64,000 nt of DNA, from contig NC_088939.1 in the NCBI RefSeq assembly GCF_033473495.1, positions 1,240,001 through 1,304,000 of the forward strand, given 5' to 3'. The notes under the pieces were generated by a model. The model was given only the letters and a program-made list of their open reading frames with translations. It was not told the DNA's origin and searched no databases. Made by a program: the position numbers and the translations under genes. Shown piece by piece: positions 10,041 through 21,621 of the stretch. The DNA comes from Cercospora beticola (lineage: Eukaryota > Ascomycota > Dothideomycetes > Mycosphaerellales > Mycosphaerellaceae). Each line of letters starts with the position of its first letter. Within the stretch, counting starts at the first letter, position 1.

Positions 10041-12140
10041 CTATCGTACACGATCATCATCGTCAGCCAGATCATCGCCAATACTCATATGTCGATCCCA
10101 CCATTCCTTTCTCTCAGGCAGTGTCTGCTGTTGCTGCTCACTAATGATGCTCGTTCTTCGCTCCTGTAAACTTTTGCGATGCATTTCATAGTCCGCTCGT
10201 TCTCTAGCCAGGCGCTCTTGTGCCTGTTCTGCTTGTAATATTCGTCTGTCGCTGCCACCACTTCGAGTCCGCCTGTGCATTGGCGGCTTAGCTCGTGCGG
10301 GACTCTGAACGCCGCCCGGTATCGACGCGTTCGATGGTTTGTGTGTGCTCGCCTGTCCTGTGACGCTCATGCTCCAACGCTTGATCGAATTTAGTAAGCC
10401 GTTCTGTGAGGTGTTCTCGTCTGGTTTCTCCTGGGTTGAGGGGAAAGCACTGCTCTTTCGCCTTTGCTCATCGATCCATTGTCGACTAAAGCAATATCTC
10501 CAGAAACAGAAGCTGCCAAAGAAGGTTCCGTCGCTGCCAGGGATGTGCCGCCAGGGCTTCTCTCGCCAACAGAAAACACAAACATCACAAAATCCCATGA
10601 TGTTTTGGCAGAATATATTGAGCACCGAAAAGGCGAAGATTGGATGCTGTGCGTAGTAGTCGCTGTAGGTCAAGGTATGGTTGATAAAAGGAAAGATCCA
10701 CAGAAGGAGATACATGACCGGATAGATGAAGAGCAGCCTCAGTTGTCGTTGTATGGCCTTGCGGCGGCTCTGCATGGCTCTTGACGCTACATTTCCCGGG
10801 GCGCTCGGCGTTGTTGCCAGAGTGGTTTTCTGTTCTGTAATTGGCGCCAGTGGTGGCTGCTCGCTACACGACTGTCGAGAGGCTGCTGTCGAAATCGAGC
10901 CTCTTGGTCGGGTGAGCTCGATTGGCGGAGCAGCGAAATCCTCTGCAAGTACACCGTTGGCCGCAGAAATTTGTCGACTGCCGCGTCGTGATGATGGCAT
11001 ACTCCTGCTGGTCAGTGGAAGCGGCCCCGGGGGTGGCAAGTCGAACGGATTGGCTGAGCTGTTGCCGAAGGGGGATGCCCAATTTGGAACCGACTGTCTC
11101 CTGTTCGGGTCTGCGCGAGGGAATGTGTTCGATGCACCAGAGTTCTTGCTGTGCATTGGTGCGAGGATGCTATCATCGTCGGGCGCGATGTCGTCCTCGC
11201 CTACCAGCTGCTTCTCAATCGTCGCAGCGTCTGAGTGCGAAGACATGTTCCGTTGCATTGCGACTGATTTGATAGTGGTTGGGGCATTGCTGGTCGCCCC
11301 TGGGCTGTGATCGGGAATACCAGCGCTTGAGCTTTGGTCCTGCTCCTGGCCAAAAACTCTGAATTCGTACCCTACGTGCCGATATATTCTGACAGCAACT
11401 CCCATTACGAATATCCAGTTGAGGTATCTCGGTATCCAAGAGAGCGCAAGTCGATACCAGATTGGGCGTATAGGCAACGAACAAAATCCACCTTGAGAGA
11501 CGAAAGCAGGGCCTGAATTGGCGAAGGCAAGCGAAGTCATAAGGTTGGGTACCAGGACCCATCCTGCGAGGACGTACCATCTGATCCGATACAGGCCATC
11601 GGCTCCTAGGCGGGAATTCTTTGGCGGAAAAATTTGGAGCATCATGTGCAAGCTCATAAGCAAGATAGCACAATCACAAGCTTCCAGACCAAGCTGGAGG
11701 AAGTATCCTGTCGCCTGACAGAAGCTCGTTCCGGTGGATATATGGCCCGTTGCGAGCGTGGTGACGGAAAAGACGAGGAACCATGTGGACTTCCAGAAAT
11801 CTCCTACGATGAGAAGCAAGACCAGATCTCTTCGGAAGTTGCGTCGCATCATGCAGAACCAGTAAATAGCACATATGGCCGAAAGCATACTGATGCTTGC
11901 AAATGTGGACGCAATTACTTGTAGCTGATATTGCTGCCTCCGCGCGAGGACCGCTGAGGCATTGAAGTCGGGATTGTAGCCAAGTAAGCTGGCTCTTGGA
12001 TGCAGAGTCAGGCCAAATTGGTCGGGTAGTGCAGCTGATTGTATCGTAGACATGGCGGCTGCCAGAGCAGTCGCCGGTTGCTGTGTGAGGCCATTTCCGA
12101 TGCTCGCAAAGGCGCCCTGGAGGTCGTCATTCGAAGCCAT
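10041..12140 (-). CDS. Git3/Gpr1-type seven-transmembrane G-protein-coupled receptor
   Basis: Single-exon gene of 699 aa from an ATG at 12140. The first five to six hydrophobic segments lie between about residues 75 and 265 (for example VIASTFASISMLSAICAIYW and LVLLLIVGDFWKSTWFLVF), matching the N-terminal Git3 domain. A long Ser/Pro-rich third cytoplasmic loop follows (about 270-460). Then RRKAIQRQLRLLFIYPVMYLL and a second span (about 465-540) match the C-terminal Gpr1 domain. The tail is basic and rich in Arg, Ser and Gln. Family knowledge: these receptors sit in the plasma membrane and couple carbon-source or amino-acid sensing to the Galpha-cAMP-PKA pathway. The ligand here is unknown. 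The gene ends convergently against the tandem family. Confidence 0.88.
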   Translation of the reverse strand: MASNDDLQGAFASIGNGLTQQPATALAAAMSTIQSAALPDQFGLTLHPRASLLGYNPDFNASAVLARRQQYQLQVIASTFASISMLSAICAIYWFCMMRRNFRRDLVLLLIVGDFWKSTWFLVFSVTTLATGHISTGTSFCQATGYFLQLGLEACDCAILLMSLHMMLQIFPPKNSRLGADGLYRIRWYVLAGWVLVPNLMTSLAFANSGPAFVSQGGFCSLPIRPIWYRLALSWIPRYLNWIFVMGVAVRIYRHVGYEFRVFGQEQDQSSSAGIPDHSPGATSNAPTTIKSVAMQRNMSSHSDAATIEKQLVGEDDIAPDDDSILAPMHSKNSGASNTFPRADPNRRQSVPNWASPFGNSSANPFDLPPPGPLPLTSRSMPSSRRGSRQISAANGVLAEDFAAPPIELTRPRGSISTAASRQSCSEQPPLAPITEQKTTLATTPSAPGNVASRAMQSRRKAIQRQLRLLFIYPVMYLLLWIFPFINHTLTYSDYYAQHPIFAFSVLNIFCQNIMGFCDVCVFCWREKPWRHIPGSDGTFFGSFCFWRYCFSRQWIDEQRRKSSAFPSTQEKPDENTSQNGLLNSIKRWSMSVTGQASTHKPSNASIPGGVQSPARAKPPMHRRTRSGGSDRRILQAEQAQERLARERADYEMHRKSLQERRTSIISEQQQQTLPERKEWWDRHMSIGDDLADDDDRVR

Positions 12141-15100
12141 TGGTGAGGACCAGAACAGGTCGGTCTACTTCGCATCGGCCGAAATGCTATAGCGGCGGCT
12201 GTTGCTCGCAGCCAGGACCAGAACCGCTATCCAGGGAGGCACTCATTTGTTCCGTCGACCACGATCACCAAATCATGGTCAAGGTCGTGAACAATCAGCA
12301 CTCGGATATCCTTTTCCGCCTGGACTCGCGGCTGTCGTCTGGGGAGCAGGGCCTAGAAACGCGCAAAGATGTATTGCAAGCAGAAAGTCGACTTTGTTTG
12401 GGAATTGGCCCAGCGCTGTGGTATGCAAGCTTCCCTGCTGGCATGCGGCAAAAGACTCGGGCGTGAAAAGGACGTCTTGCGGCTCAGTTTGCTGTCGGTT
12501 CCGCGGCCAAGAACAATGGGCTCAACTTAAACCGCCAACCCGCGTCGAGCTCAACGTGTACTGCCGTGCAGTGATTGACAAGCTGCGAGCAACAGAAGCA
12601 GTTCTCCTCGCTGCCCACGAATTGATGCTGTGAAGTGTAAAAAGAAGGAGGCTGTCTCCCTTGCATGCCAGCCGCACGAACATGCGTTCGGATGGGCTGT
12701 GCCCATGACTGGAATGCAAGAAACGAATAGGGCGAATGGAACACGTTCCGGCGATTCTCTTCGCTGTAACCGGTCGATCTCTGCCAGATGTAGGGCAAAA
12801 TGTGCAGCCACTTCGGCTGATAGCTCGAAACAGATCAAGATCTGCACATCGAGGCGTCGTATGGCGCCGCCATTGGCATCCTCAGGCAGTCGCAACCGGT
12901 GGAATCCGTCATTTCTCCTACTGTGCAGCGTCCTAAAAAGCCATTAGGACGCCCCTAACGCCTCCTTCGTGGGATTTTTGCGATCGCGATGCTTGACACG
13001 AACGCGTTGACCATGTAGATAGCACGTCATTCTTGCTCAACGGAGATACATTACCAAATTAGACTCACTTCTCGTGTCTTTTTCGGTCGCGAAAAGACGG
13101 CTTCTGAAGAGTACCAGCCAAGTGGTCAAGTTGAGACCACGGCACGCTGTCTGATCTGCCCCAAATTCTGCGGCTCAAAGGGTCAAGGCGACGTCTCCGC
13201 ACTTCCTCGGCTGTACAACGTGAGGAGTCGTGGCAGCTTGACGCATGCTGTGAAATAGCTTGGTACGAATGATCTCCTCGGTGCTCATTGGATAGTAGAA
13301 ACCCGTTCCAGCTCAACTGTCTGAGGATTCCGCGCCGAGAGGTGATGCGGGTGGCGTGTCGCGTTCCGACTCTAGGCCGGTCCGACGCGTTCTCTGGTAT
13401 ATCGACGTCGTGCTCGGAGTCCAGAAAGCAGACTGTGTGCAGAAGCAGTGTATACCATATGTCCAAAAACTCGTTTTCCTCCGAGGTGGTTATCAGTTTC
13501 TGAAAACCGTGGCTTTCGGGAACTTCGAAGGTACCGCAGCATACGTGCCAAGACCATGAGCTTTCGCGTGGTCATATGCATACTGGTTTCACGAGGTCGA
13601 ACTCACTCTGGCAATACACTACACAGCCTCACAGCATGTGAATTCGACTACGTCGTCGACCATGGACAAGGATAGACTCACGTCTTGTAAGAACCACGAA
13701 TGGGGCCTCGACTTAGTGCATGGTATGGACCTGGTCGAAGGAACGCCAGACATATGCCTGGTGCTCGTAAGCTATAACCAAGCAGAGTTGCCATGTATAT
13801 CGGGCCTGTGATTGGCCTTGCTGGACGTGGTTTAATTTGTCCCTGCGAGAATTGTATCGTCTGGTCTTGGAGAGGGCTGTTACTTGCTCAGGCCGCTGCT
13901 TGGGAGCCAGTAAATGGTATGTTGCCTCGCCCTGGGTCGCAGTGTACATAGAACACAGTATCTGGAGAGTTGTATCTCACACTGATGATGTCTTTTCGAT
14001 GGATCCACGGCGGGAAGGCCGCCGTAGCCTCGCACAGCCCGGCACAGTCTGACACTGTCTGGCACGGCGGAAAGCGGATCATGCGGGGCCTGGCTGGACT
14101 TCACCAGCAATCTACTGCGATGGACCTTCGTACCGCTCTTCCAAGCGAGCAAACCATCACGCCAAAAGGACACGACAAGACACGACTGAGTCGTACCCAT
14201 CATCTCAGGATGATTCGACGACGGAAGACTCGCCTCTTCACACAAATCAGGCGCCTTCCGGGCTGGAAAATCACATGACGGAAATTGCATGCGAAGCGGC
14301 AATGAAGATCACGCTCGAGCCTTTCGTTCTGCAGTTCGGCGTTGAGTTCATCGCGTAGCGGCTCATCATCAAATTGATCCTCCCGTGACGGAAGAAAATG
14401 CAAGCAAGCAAGCACGAAAGCAGGAAGCAGGCAAAGTCGGCAACAAAAGCTGTGGTCCTCGACTACGATGTAAGCGGAGAAATTGCTGTCCCTTTGGATT
14501 CAATTGGGAAGGTCGAAGAATATTGGCGAAGAGCTCCCGTGTTTGTTCTTCCGCTTCGCGCGCCACGGGTCGCCCGGAATCCCTGCATGCATGTCTCACA
14601 CCCATGCTTTGCATGAAAGTGCTTGAGCGTGAGAGCGGCCCTTTCCACATTCTGATTTCTGACTCTCGGATGAGTGTGGAGGATGCATTTTCGCCATTTT
14701 GTCAACAGGCCACGTTGGCCAACGTTCGCGTCATCGGGAGCCGATGCGTGCCGTACCATATGATCGCGGATGAGGGGGATTAGTGAGCCGATATCTCAAA
14801 TCGATCTACAGTACTACTGCTCCTGAAGGATTTTGGTATCGTTCTGATGAGAACGGCGATTTTCGCGGCGATAGCTGTTGTGGAGGTATCGAGACCAACA
14901 GAGAATCTGGCCTCGTCTATTCCGCGATCGTACAGGCCATGTCTGTGATCGCCAGTCTCCATAAATTGCACATCCGGTCTATCGTTCCGTGTGAACAGCT
15001 CATCAGTAACCCACCAAAAAGACCCGCAGCATACGATGTGGAAAAAAGCGCGGCTGTATCGCCGCGAGAAACCAACAGCACATCAAAGCTGTTTAGCTCC

Positions 15101-16101
15101 TCGCGTGAACTTCGTAATAAATCTTCGGCACCGAAAAGCAGCGAGCCGGTCACGACAATTGTCTTGACTGGCGCATTAGTAGAAGATGGATTGCTCGTAT
15201 GCTGCTTGCCGGGGTTTGTGGCACATTAAGAAGAATGAATTGCATATTGCTGCGCTTGTATATTCGATGTCGTTGGTTGTTCGTAGAGTTGTCACGCACA
15301 TATAATCCGAAGTTCGCAAGGTCTTCACCGGTCGAGTTCCCCACCCCACTGCTTTCACGCTTGTCGACATGCCGCCCTGCGCCTGCGCCATCGACAGACA
15401 CCATACCTGGTCCAGGCGTGAAGCCGAACATCGTGCAGCTCCACTGCCGCGTGCCTTCCGTCTGCCGCGGGTCACGGCGCTGTACGCTTGTGAGCCAAGT
15501 CCGGCATCATCCACGAATGACACGCCAAAGAAATCGAGCAGGGCGCTTAAAATGACAAGACTAAGCCAGTCAGGCACTGCTAATGACAATAAACATGCTT
15601 TAGACTAGAGTCCGCTCAAGCGTGAGCGTTCGCCTAGATGGCTCGGAGCGTCTGGCGCAAAGCCTCAATGGTGGCCCGCTTTGAACGTACACTTACATTT
15701 CCTAGTCAAGCCTCAGAGTGATGTCGTGAATACCGACAGCAAGGTAACGAGCTGTGAAGCGCAAATTGTGATTGTTGGTTGCTGAAGCTGCAAATGTCCG
15801 AGGGTGTTGGTATGATTCGAACGTGCATGAAGCTAACGGGCTGCCCGACTGGCTCGCAGGCGCCCTCAATCGATTAGCCTTCACGGAGAGGCAGCAGTGC
15901 TCCTTCCTCCCAAATGCATCTCCCATTCCCGTGCTGGTGCTGTTATGAGTCGTGAGTGTGATAGAAGTCGTAGCCACTAGGCTCCCAAACCCGATGAACT
16001 GCTCGCCGCAAACTCCTGTGCCCTGAGGCCCGACCTTTATGCTTCTCCAGTGTTCCAGTGATCGCCTCGATGTCATCCCTGGTGATCTGTCTGCGCTGTC
16101 T
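12141..16101. other. Long intergenic region of about 4 kb, no supported gene
   Basis: This separates the GPCR start (12140) from the 3' end of the zinc-finger gene (16102), both on the minus strand. Frames up to about 150 codons exist on both strands (for example near 13065-13466 minus and 14783-15229 plus), but none has an ATG start with protein-like composition or family similarity. No tRNA, rRNA or transposase signature was found. It probably holds the long regulatory region of the GPCR gene and possibly unrecognised non-coding transcripts. Confidence 0.4.
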
Positions 16102-17515
16102 CTACTCTTTTTCTGTCTTCACCACGGGAAAGGAGCCCACATGTGGTATGTTGTTCACTGGTCGCACCAGAGCTGTGCTGCCTCCACTACTGCGCCGCCG
16201 GCCGATGCGCTTCTTCACCTCCGGTCGATTCGGACAGCCTTCATCGACATGCCTAGTCGCCGCATTAGTTTTGATACTGGGAAGATTGTTGGATTGTAAC
16301 ATACCTTCGGAGGGTGTCTTTGCGCGCGAACGCATTCTGACACATTGGACAAGCAAAGTTGCGGGCCTTTAAATGAACCTGCGTTGGAGCACAGTTAGCA
16401 AGTATTGCACCAGGACGTTGCTGTGAGGGCAGACTTACACTTTGCTCATGTCGAACGAGATCTGTCCGTCGCACAAACCTCCTGGAGCACCCACGGTACT
16501 CGCACACGTATGGATGTTCTCGTTGCGGGTCGTGTGTCATCATGTGTGCCCTCAGATTGTATACGCGCTGGAACATTTTCCCACATTGCCGGCACTGGCA
16601 CGTCGAGTTCTCTGCTGTCGTGAAGGCCCTCTTCAGGCGAGCGTCTGCATCACCCACGTACGAGCTGCCCACCGTGCTGCTGTCGTGTGCGCTGTGCGGC
16701 GCTGATCGCACGGACAAGGGCCATGAATTGTGTAGGTATTGTAGGTCCGCTTTGTCGTGTTTCACCGGTGTCGCCGACGTAGCTCTGGGCATCGATCCAT
16801 CTTGGACAAGTGTTGTGAAGATGTCGCTGGGATCGACGTGGGCCTGGTTCTCGTCTGTTGGTATGCCAGGGACAGAGTACAGATTGCCTCTGCCTTGGTC
16901 GAGCGACTCCTCAGATTTGATGTCTGGTGGACTCGGCGCCTGGAAGTATCCATCAGACTGTGCGTATGGTGACGAAGCAATCAAAGAGGAGTAGGAGCTT
17001 TCGCTGTGCACGGATTGCGCCGGCGATGTGCGCCCCGTAACTGATTCGTAAGCCGGCGTCGCAAATTCTGGCACTTGGTGCAGTGGTCTCCACTGAGCAT
17101 GATCGGTAAGTGCGCTTGATGTCGGGTAGTACTGGTCCAACTGTAAGTCGCTCCGTGTGACGTCCGGGAACGTATATGTGGGATGTGTCTGTTGAACGGC
17201 CCAGCTCGATGAAATGTGCGGAGTGGACAGCGCAGATGGTGGGTTGTTGAACGTTGCTTGAGTGGGAGTTTGGAGTGAATCCAGACCCAGACTACAAGTC
17301 TCTGCTGGTAAAGTCATGGGTTGGGAGCTGGGGTAAGGATCCTGAGATGAGGTCCCGATCGAAGTGTACATGGAGTTGGGATCGGTAATGTTGAACTTTT
17401 CATCTGAGTCGTGCAGAGCGGTGCCTGGCTGTCTCATTTGTTCATAAGTATAATGCTTCCAGTCTCCCATGCTGTCGTCTTCGTTGTTGTAATGGTCTGC
17501 AGGATAGAAGCTCAT
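16102..17515 (-). CDS. C2H2-type zinc-finger transcription factor (433 aa, 3 exons)
   Basis: Exons are 17515-16439, 16378-16305 and 16252-16102 (minus), with introns of 60 and 52 nt. The first intron has a clear TGCTAAC-like branch site. The N-terminal 300 residues are disordered and rich in Ser, Pro, Thr, Tyr and Gln, like an activation region. Three fingers follow. Finger 1 is C308-C311-H324-H328. Finger 2 is C338-C343-H356-H361, its last His coming from exon 2. Finger 3 is C369-C372-H385-C390, a C2HC variant. After it comes a basic stretch (KKRIGRRRSS) that could be a nuclear localisation signal. It should act as a sequence-specific DNA-binding regulator in the nucleus. Targets cannot be read from sequence. 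The 60-nt intron is a multiple of three and has no stop. Confidence 0.85.
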
Positions 17516-18273
17516 GATCGCTGGTGGAAGGAACCGTCGTGAAGGATTTGCTGCCGCCTTCTTGTCCTGAAAGGATCGAGTAGATATCTGGATCTTGTGT
17601 GACGAACGTCATAAGGCTCTGCACAATAGCGATATAGACAAGAATAGATGTTGAAAAGAGGAGCAGGCAGTGTTGCTAGTCCCAGCAACAATGGTTGGAC
17701 ATGAATTCACAAAACCATAAGAGGCCGAATAGCTGAAGGAGAATGAGGACAATGCGCTGGTGGCGCGGGACTGAGTGCAGATAACCAGGGTCATGGCGGG
17801 CGAGGGTGTAGAGTCGACAGGCAGGATCAGGAGAGTTCGCATGCATCATGAGCTCCACATAGCCCAAAGAGCAGGCGGTCGCAGCATGTGCAGCAGTAGC
17901 GTGCTCAGCCAGGCAGAGAGAAGGCTATGCCAGCATCGCAATGAAGAAACTCCGCACAGCGAGCGAGGCCGTCACACGGCTGTTGGCCTGGCCTTGGCAC
18001 AACTACCGAGCGTATGGACGCCGGTCTTCGCACTAAAAGTCACCAAACCAGTGCAAGTGCCAGAAATCGATCATTAGGCGCATCCGTGCAGGTAGGATGC
18101 ATGATCCTTGTTTATTCGCGCCTATGCAATTAGTCGCGCCTGCGGGGGCATTCGCCGGCTTGATGCCCAGTCGTCTTTCCAATCGGGGCCGGACGCTAAG
18201 GGCGTGGCGGTCGCATCGTGCATGGCCGTGATTTTGCAAAGTTTCAGAGCACAATTACAGGCGCTTCCATGCA
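17516..18273. promoter_or_regulatory. Upstream region of the zinc-finger gene and 3' flank of the channel gene
   Basis: Both flanking genes are on the minus strand, so this 758-bp gap carries the channel terminator (near 18273) and the promoter of the zinc-finger gene (towards 17516). No convincing frame is seen, and no specific binding site is claimed. Confidence 0.35.
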
Positions 18274-21237
18274 TTATTTGCATGCATCTGCGCTCAGTCT
18301 CTTCTCCTTGACGAGAAGATCAGTCAACACCTGAACTTGCGCGTGTAGATCAGCCACAACAGAGTTCAGCCTCTCAGCCGAATCGCTAGCCGCCGTAAAA
18401 CCATGCGCAGACAGTCCTGCAGGCGATCGTGCCGTTCGCGGCTGTTCTTCCAATAACGACGTCCGAGACATCGATGGCGCCTTTCGATAAAGTGGTCGGC
18501 GGAGGGAAGTCGGGGAGTTCTGACTGCGTTGAACGGCAGAAGAGCCGGTCTTCCGTCGATCTTCCAGCAGCGTAAGCGCCCTCTCATACAGCAGGATCAT
18601 GGCCACTAGAGGCCAGTGCGTCGCTTTGAGCAGCACGATGCGAGCAGCTCGCAGTCGCTGCGGAGACAACACCAAGCGCAGCGGCCGAAGCAACAGAGGC
18701 AACAGGTTCTGTATCGGGCAATCAGCTCGGGATCAAATGACACGCGACTGCACACTAGATTGCCAGTAGTGCCAACGAGCATGAAAGCATAGTGTGCAGG
18801 TGTTGGTCTGCGGAGCACCAACACAGTCGAGCAGAAATAGCGACCATGATTCGCCGACAGCAGCTCTCCACGGGACGGTGGGGGGCTTTGGCGCCAAGTC
18901 GTGATGTCCATCGGCCGACAGGTCATCTGAACGGCAGAGCAGATGTCGAACGCACGATTGGCTTGTGCTGATCTTTCGTAAAGCCGTGCCGGTGCTGGAT
19001 GTGAACATCCTAACTGCAAGTTCAAGTGTATGGGGCGCAGGCATGAGCGTCAACTTACAAGTACAGGATAAAAGTAGGTCAGGCGGTTAGAAGTCGAAGC
19101 CTAGAGGGTGCATCAGTGTGTGAATCTGACCATTTTTGGCAGTGAGAATTACCTCCAGCACGTAGACACTGTAGCTGTGCTTCACTGTCAGCTTCACAAT
19201 GTACTGCCACAGCACTGCCATGTGCCTCTAAACTTACACGAACATGTATTCGTCCCGAGCATGCTCCATGACCTGTGTTGTGGCAGAGAGAGCCTGTCAG
19301 CCAATCATTCTGGGCTGGGCGCTTAAGTGAAGCCCGCTGTTGAGCCGACCCCTGCACCCACCTTGTCAAGCTTGTTCGAGAGCAACGAGATCAAAGAAGT
19401 GATGAGCAGAATGTTAGTCAGTGCGACAAAGACCAACATGATCGGAGGTCCTAGAACGGGCGAGATCTGTGGCGGTCAGTCCAAATTGGGGGTCGTGTAA
19501 GGAGCTTCAAGGCCGAACCTGGTCCGCAACATCCTTCGAACATGATTAGCGTGCAGTTTGATGGCACATTTGATGTGTTGGCTTACGAATCCTAAATAGC
19601 TTGAGCCGAAGAAGACTTTGATCAGGATCCAATTCATGGCGCGGAAGCTGTACGTGCCTCGAGCCAGAAAGCTAAAGCACGTGGAGAATCCTGGTTGTAT
19701 TAGCCATGAGCTCAAAATGCCGCAGTGATCTTCTACTCACCGAAGAACATGATGACAACCAGTGAAAGGAACTTGAGAAACTCGACAGTCTGTGCCAAGA
19801 AATCAGTGGGAGTGGAGGTGATCAAAGTTGAAGGTCACGTGCCATGGCTTTGAGAACAGGCAAAAGCATGCCAAAGTATGGATGTAGACTCAGCAGTGAG
19901 CAGATTCTGTGAACAGTCAGTTCAACACTACCGGCATTATGATCTTACCCGTTCTCACCTTGGTACCAGGAAGAGGGCTTCGACAGATAGAATGTCGAAC
20001 GCGATGTCGTTGACGTAGGAATCGTGGTGCGCCAGACCAATCACTCTCGCGACGAAGAATGCTATGCCAACGAAGATGATTCCTAAATCCCAGAGTGACC
20101 AGAAATCGGTAGCGTAGAATGTCAGACCAGCATCCTTGAACTCCACGAGCTCATTGTAAGAGAAGGACGCAAGCCAGACATACAGCATGACTTCAGCGCC
20201 GGTGATGTGCGAAGCTTGCTTCCTGATCAAAACAATGTAGTACAGCGCCAGGAATCCTGCGAAGAAGAGCACTTCAAAGATCTTGAGGTAGAGCGGGACC
20301 CTGAGGCGAGCATATGGGTCGCTCTGGTGTTTTCGGTACACCTTGGCTTCTTTGCGAGAGTGAGTGCTGACGTCCGACCAGAACACAATGTCACCTCTCC
20401 AAAGACCATAGATGATGTACTGGATGGACCTCTGGCTCAAGAATTTCTTCGCGCCCGCCACCGCAGCTATTTCAAGCGCGCTGAGATTGGCGAAAGTAGA
20501 CGCAAAATTCGCTTGCTCGGTGTCTGTATGATGGTGTTGCATTTCGTCGTAGAAGGAATCATCCATTCGGCGCACAGGCGCTGTGGAGTTCTCAAGGAGC
20601 GGACTCTCTTCATCCTGGTCATCAGGAAGACTTGGTTCTTGCTCAGCATTTTCCAGGTCTCCGTTCTCCATGTTGGGGCCACCAAAGTGAACAGGTAAGT
20701 CTGTACACAGGTAATCAATCGTCTCGCGATACGTTAGATGGCTGATGAAGCGCCTGCGCAGAATATCAGCCCAGTAATTGGCTCGCATTGGCTTACCTAC
20801 CATGCAACCAGCTCGCACGCGAGACCTCTCGTCTCGTTGACGCCTCTATCCTCTCCATCATCGAGGCCATCGAAGTGCCACTTGAGCGCACTAGATGGCA
20901 GTCAGTCACAGTCCCGGTCCTGACGGCATACTGGGCCATACTCACAGCAGCGCGCTCACGATGCCTTCATGCTGTACGTCATCGACCAGATACCGCACAA
21001 AAGACCGCAGCTCTCGCGGATAGACCTCGCGACGAAGTTCATCCCACTCATGCGGGGTTTCTATCGCCTGGACGAAGAAGCTGGAGTCGCGACAGGTCAG
21101 CCATCGCGTACCAGCCACCTGGATGGCGCGTCTGCCAGCACCGCGGCCAGGACTCACGTAGAAAGCTTCCGCACCACAGTATCAAACCTCTCACTGTCGT
21201 CGATATCTGGGATGACTGGTGGTGCTCTGCGCACCAT
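18274..21237 (-). CDS. YVC1: Yvc1/TRP-type vacuolar cation channel (656 aa, 13 exons)
   Basis: Exons (minus): 21237-21158, 21080-20946, 20890-20801, 20753-19959, 19906-19843, 19789-19741, 19690-19587, 19533-19519, 19466-19362, 19272-19238, 19174-19153, 19100-19059, 18708-18274. They total 1971 nt in one frame. The N-terminal half is soluble with an acidic linker. Transmembrane segments run from about residue 260 (LKIFEVLFFAGFLALYYIVL) through the pore region (ARGTYSF, MNWILIKVFFGSSYLGF, then DVADQ and ISPVLGPP) to LVFVALTNILLITSLISLL. The cytoplasmic tail carries NLLPLLLRPLRLV and a C-terminal coiled-coil-like stretch. Family knowledge: fungal Yvc1 releases Ca2+ from the vacuole. Exon 8 is only 15 nt, and intron 5 (19842-19790) starts with GC instead of GT. 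Intron 12 (19058-18709) is 350 nt, against about 47-90 nt for the others. Confidence 0.88.
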
Positions 21238-21621
21238 GGTGACACAAAAGACAAGGTGAGGTGAGAAGAAGCAGTTTTGACAGGATCTGGTCGCTGGTAA
21301 ACTAACTGCAGGAGCGGCACTAACAGCCGCGGTCAGTATAAGCTATGCGCGGTGTACCCGTTCCGCGCGGCTGTTTAGACGCCGCGACAGGGGTCTCGCG
21401 CTTCGCCAGGAACCTTCGTTCAGCTGCCCGAACGTGTGCTGCACTGTGCATACGTCAACGTGATGGCTGCGGGGATTGTATACAGGGTCCTCAAAAATGT
21501 TCATGCAAGAGCAGATTGATTCATATCCACTAGCTACGGCGACAGCGATCTGGTCGCACCGCCACACGGCCTGGCCGCTTCGCCTAGGCCTCACATAACC
21601 CATTTGACCCATCTTAGCCGC
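21238..21621. promoter_or_regulatory. Upstream region of the Yvc1-like gene
   Basis: This gap lies between the Nudix gene stop (21622) and the channel start (21237), both minus strand. It therefore holds the Nudix terminator and the channel promoter. No frame of interest is present. Confidence 0.35.

Noticed and set aside
13065..13466. Minus-strand frame of 133 codons in the long intergenic region
   Set aside because: Its composition is Arg/Ser/His-rich as in random frames, with no convincing start and no family motif.
14783..15229. Plus-strand frame of 148 codons
   Set aside because: It begins with GTG after a stop, lacks an ATG until late, and a minus-strand frame over the same bases looks equally (un)convincing.
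18606..19025. Minus-strand frame of 139 aa overlapping the long intron of the channel gene
   Set aside because: It enters the channel's last exon in the wrong frame and has no family similarity; the spliced channel model explains the region better.
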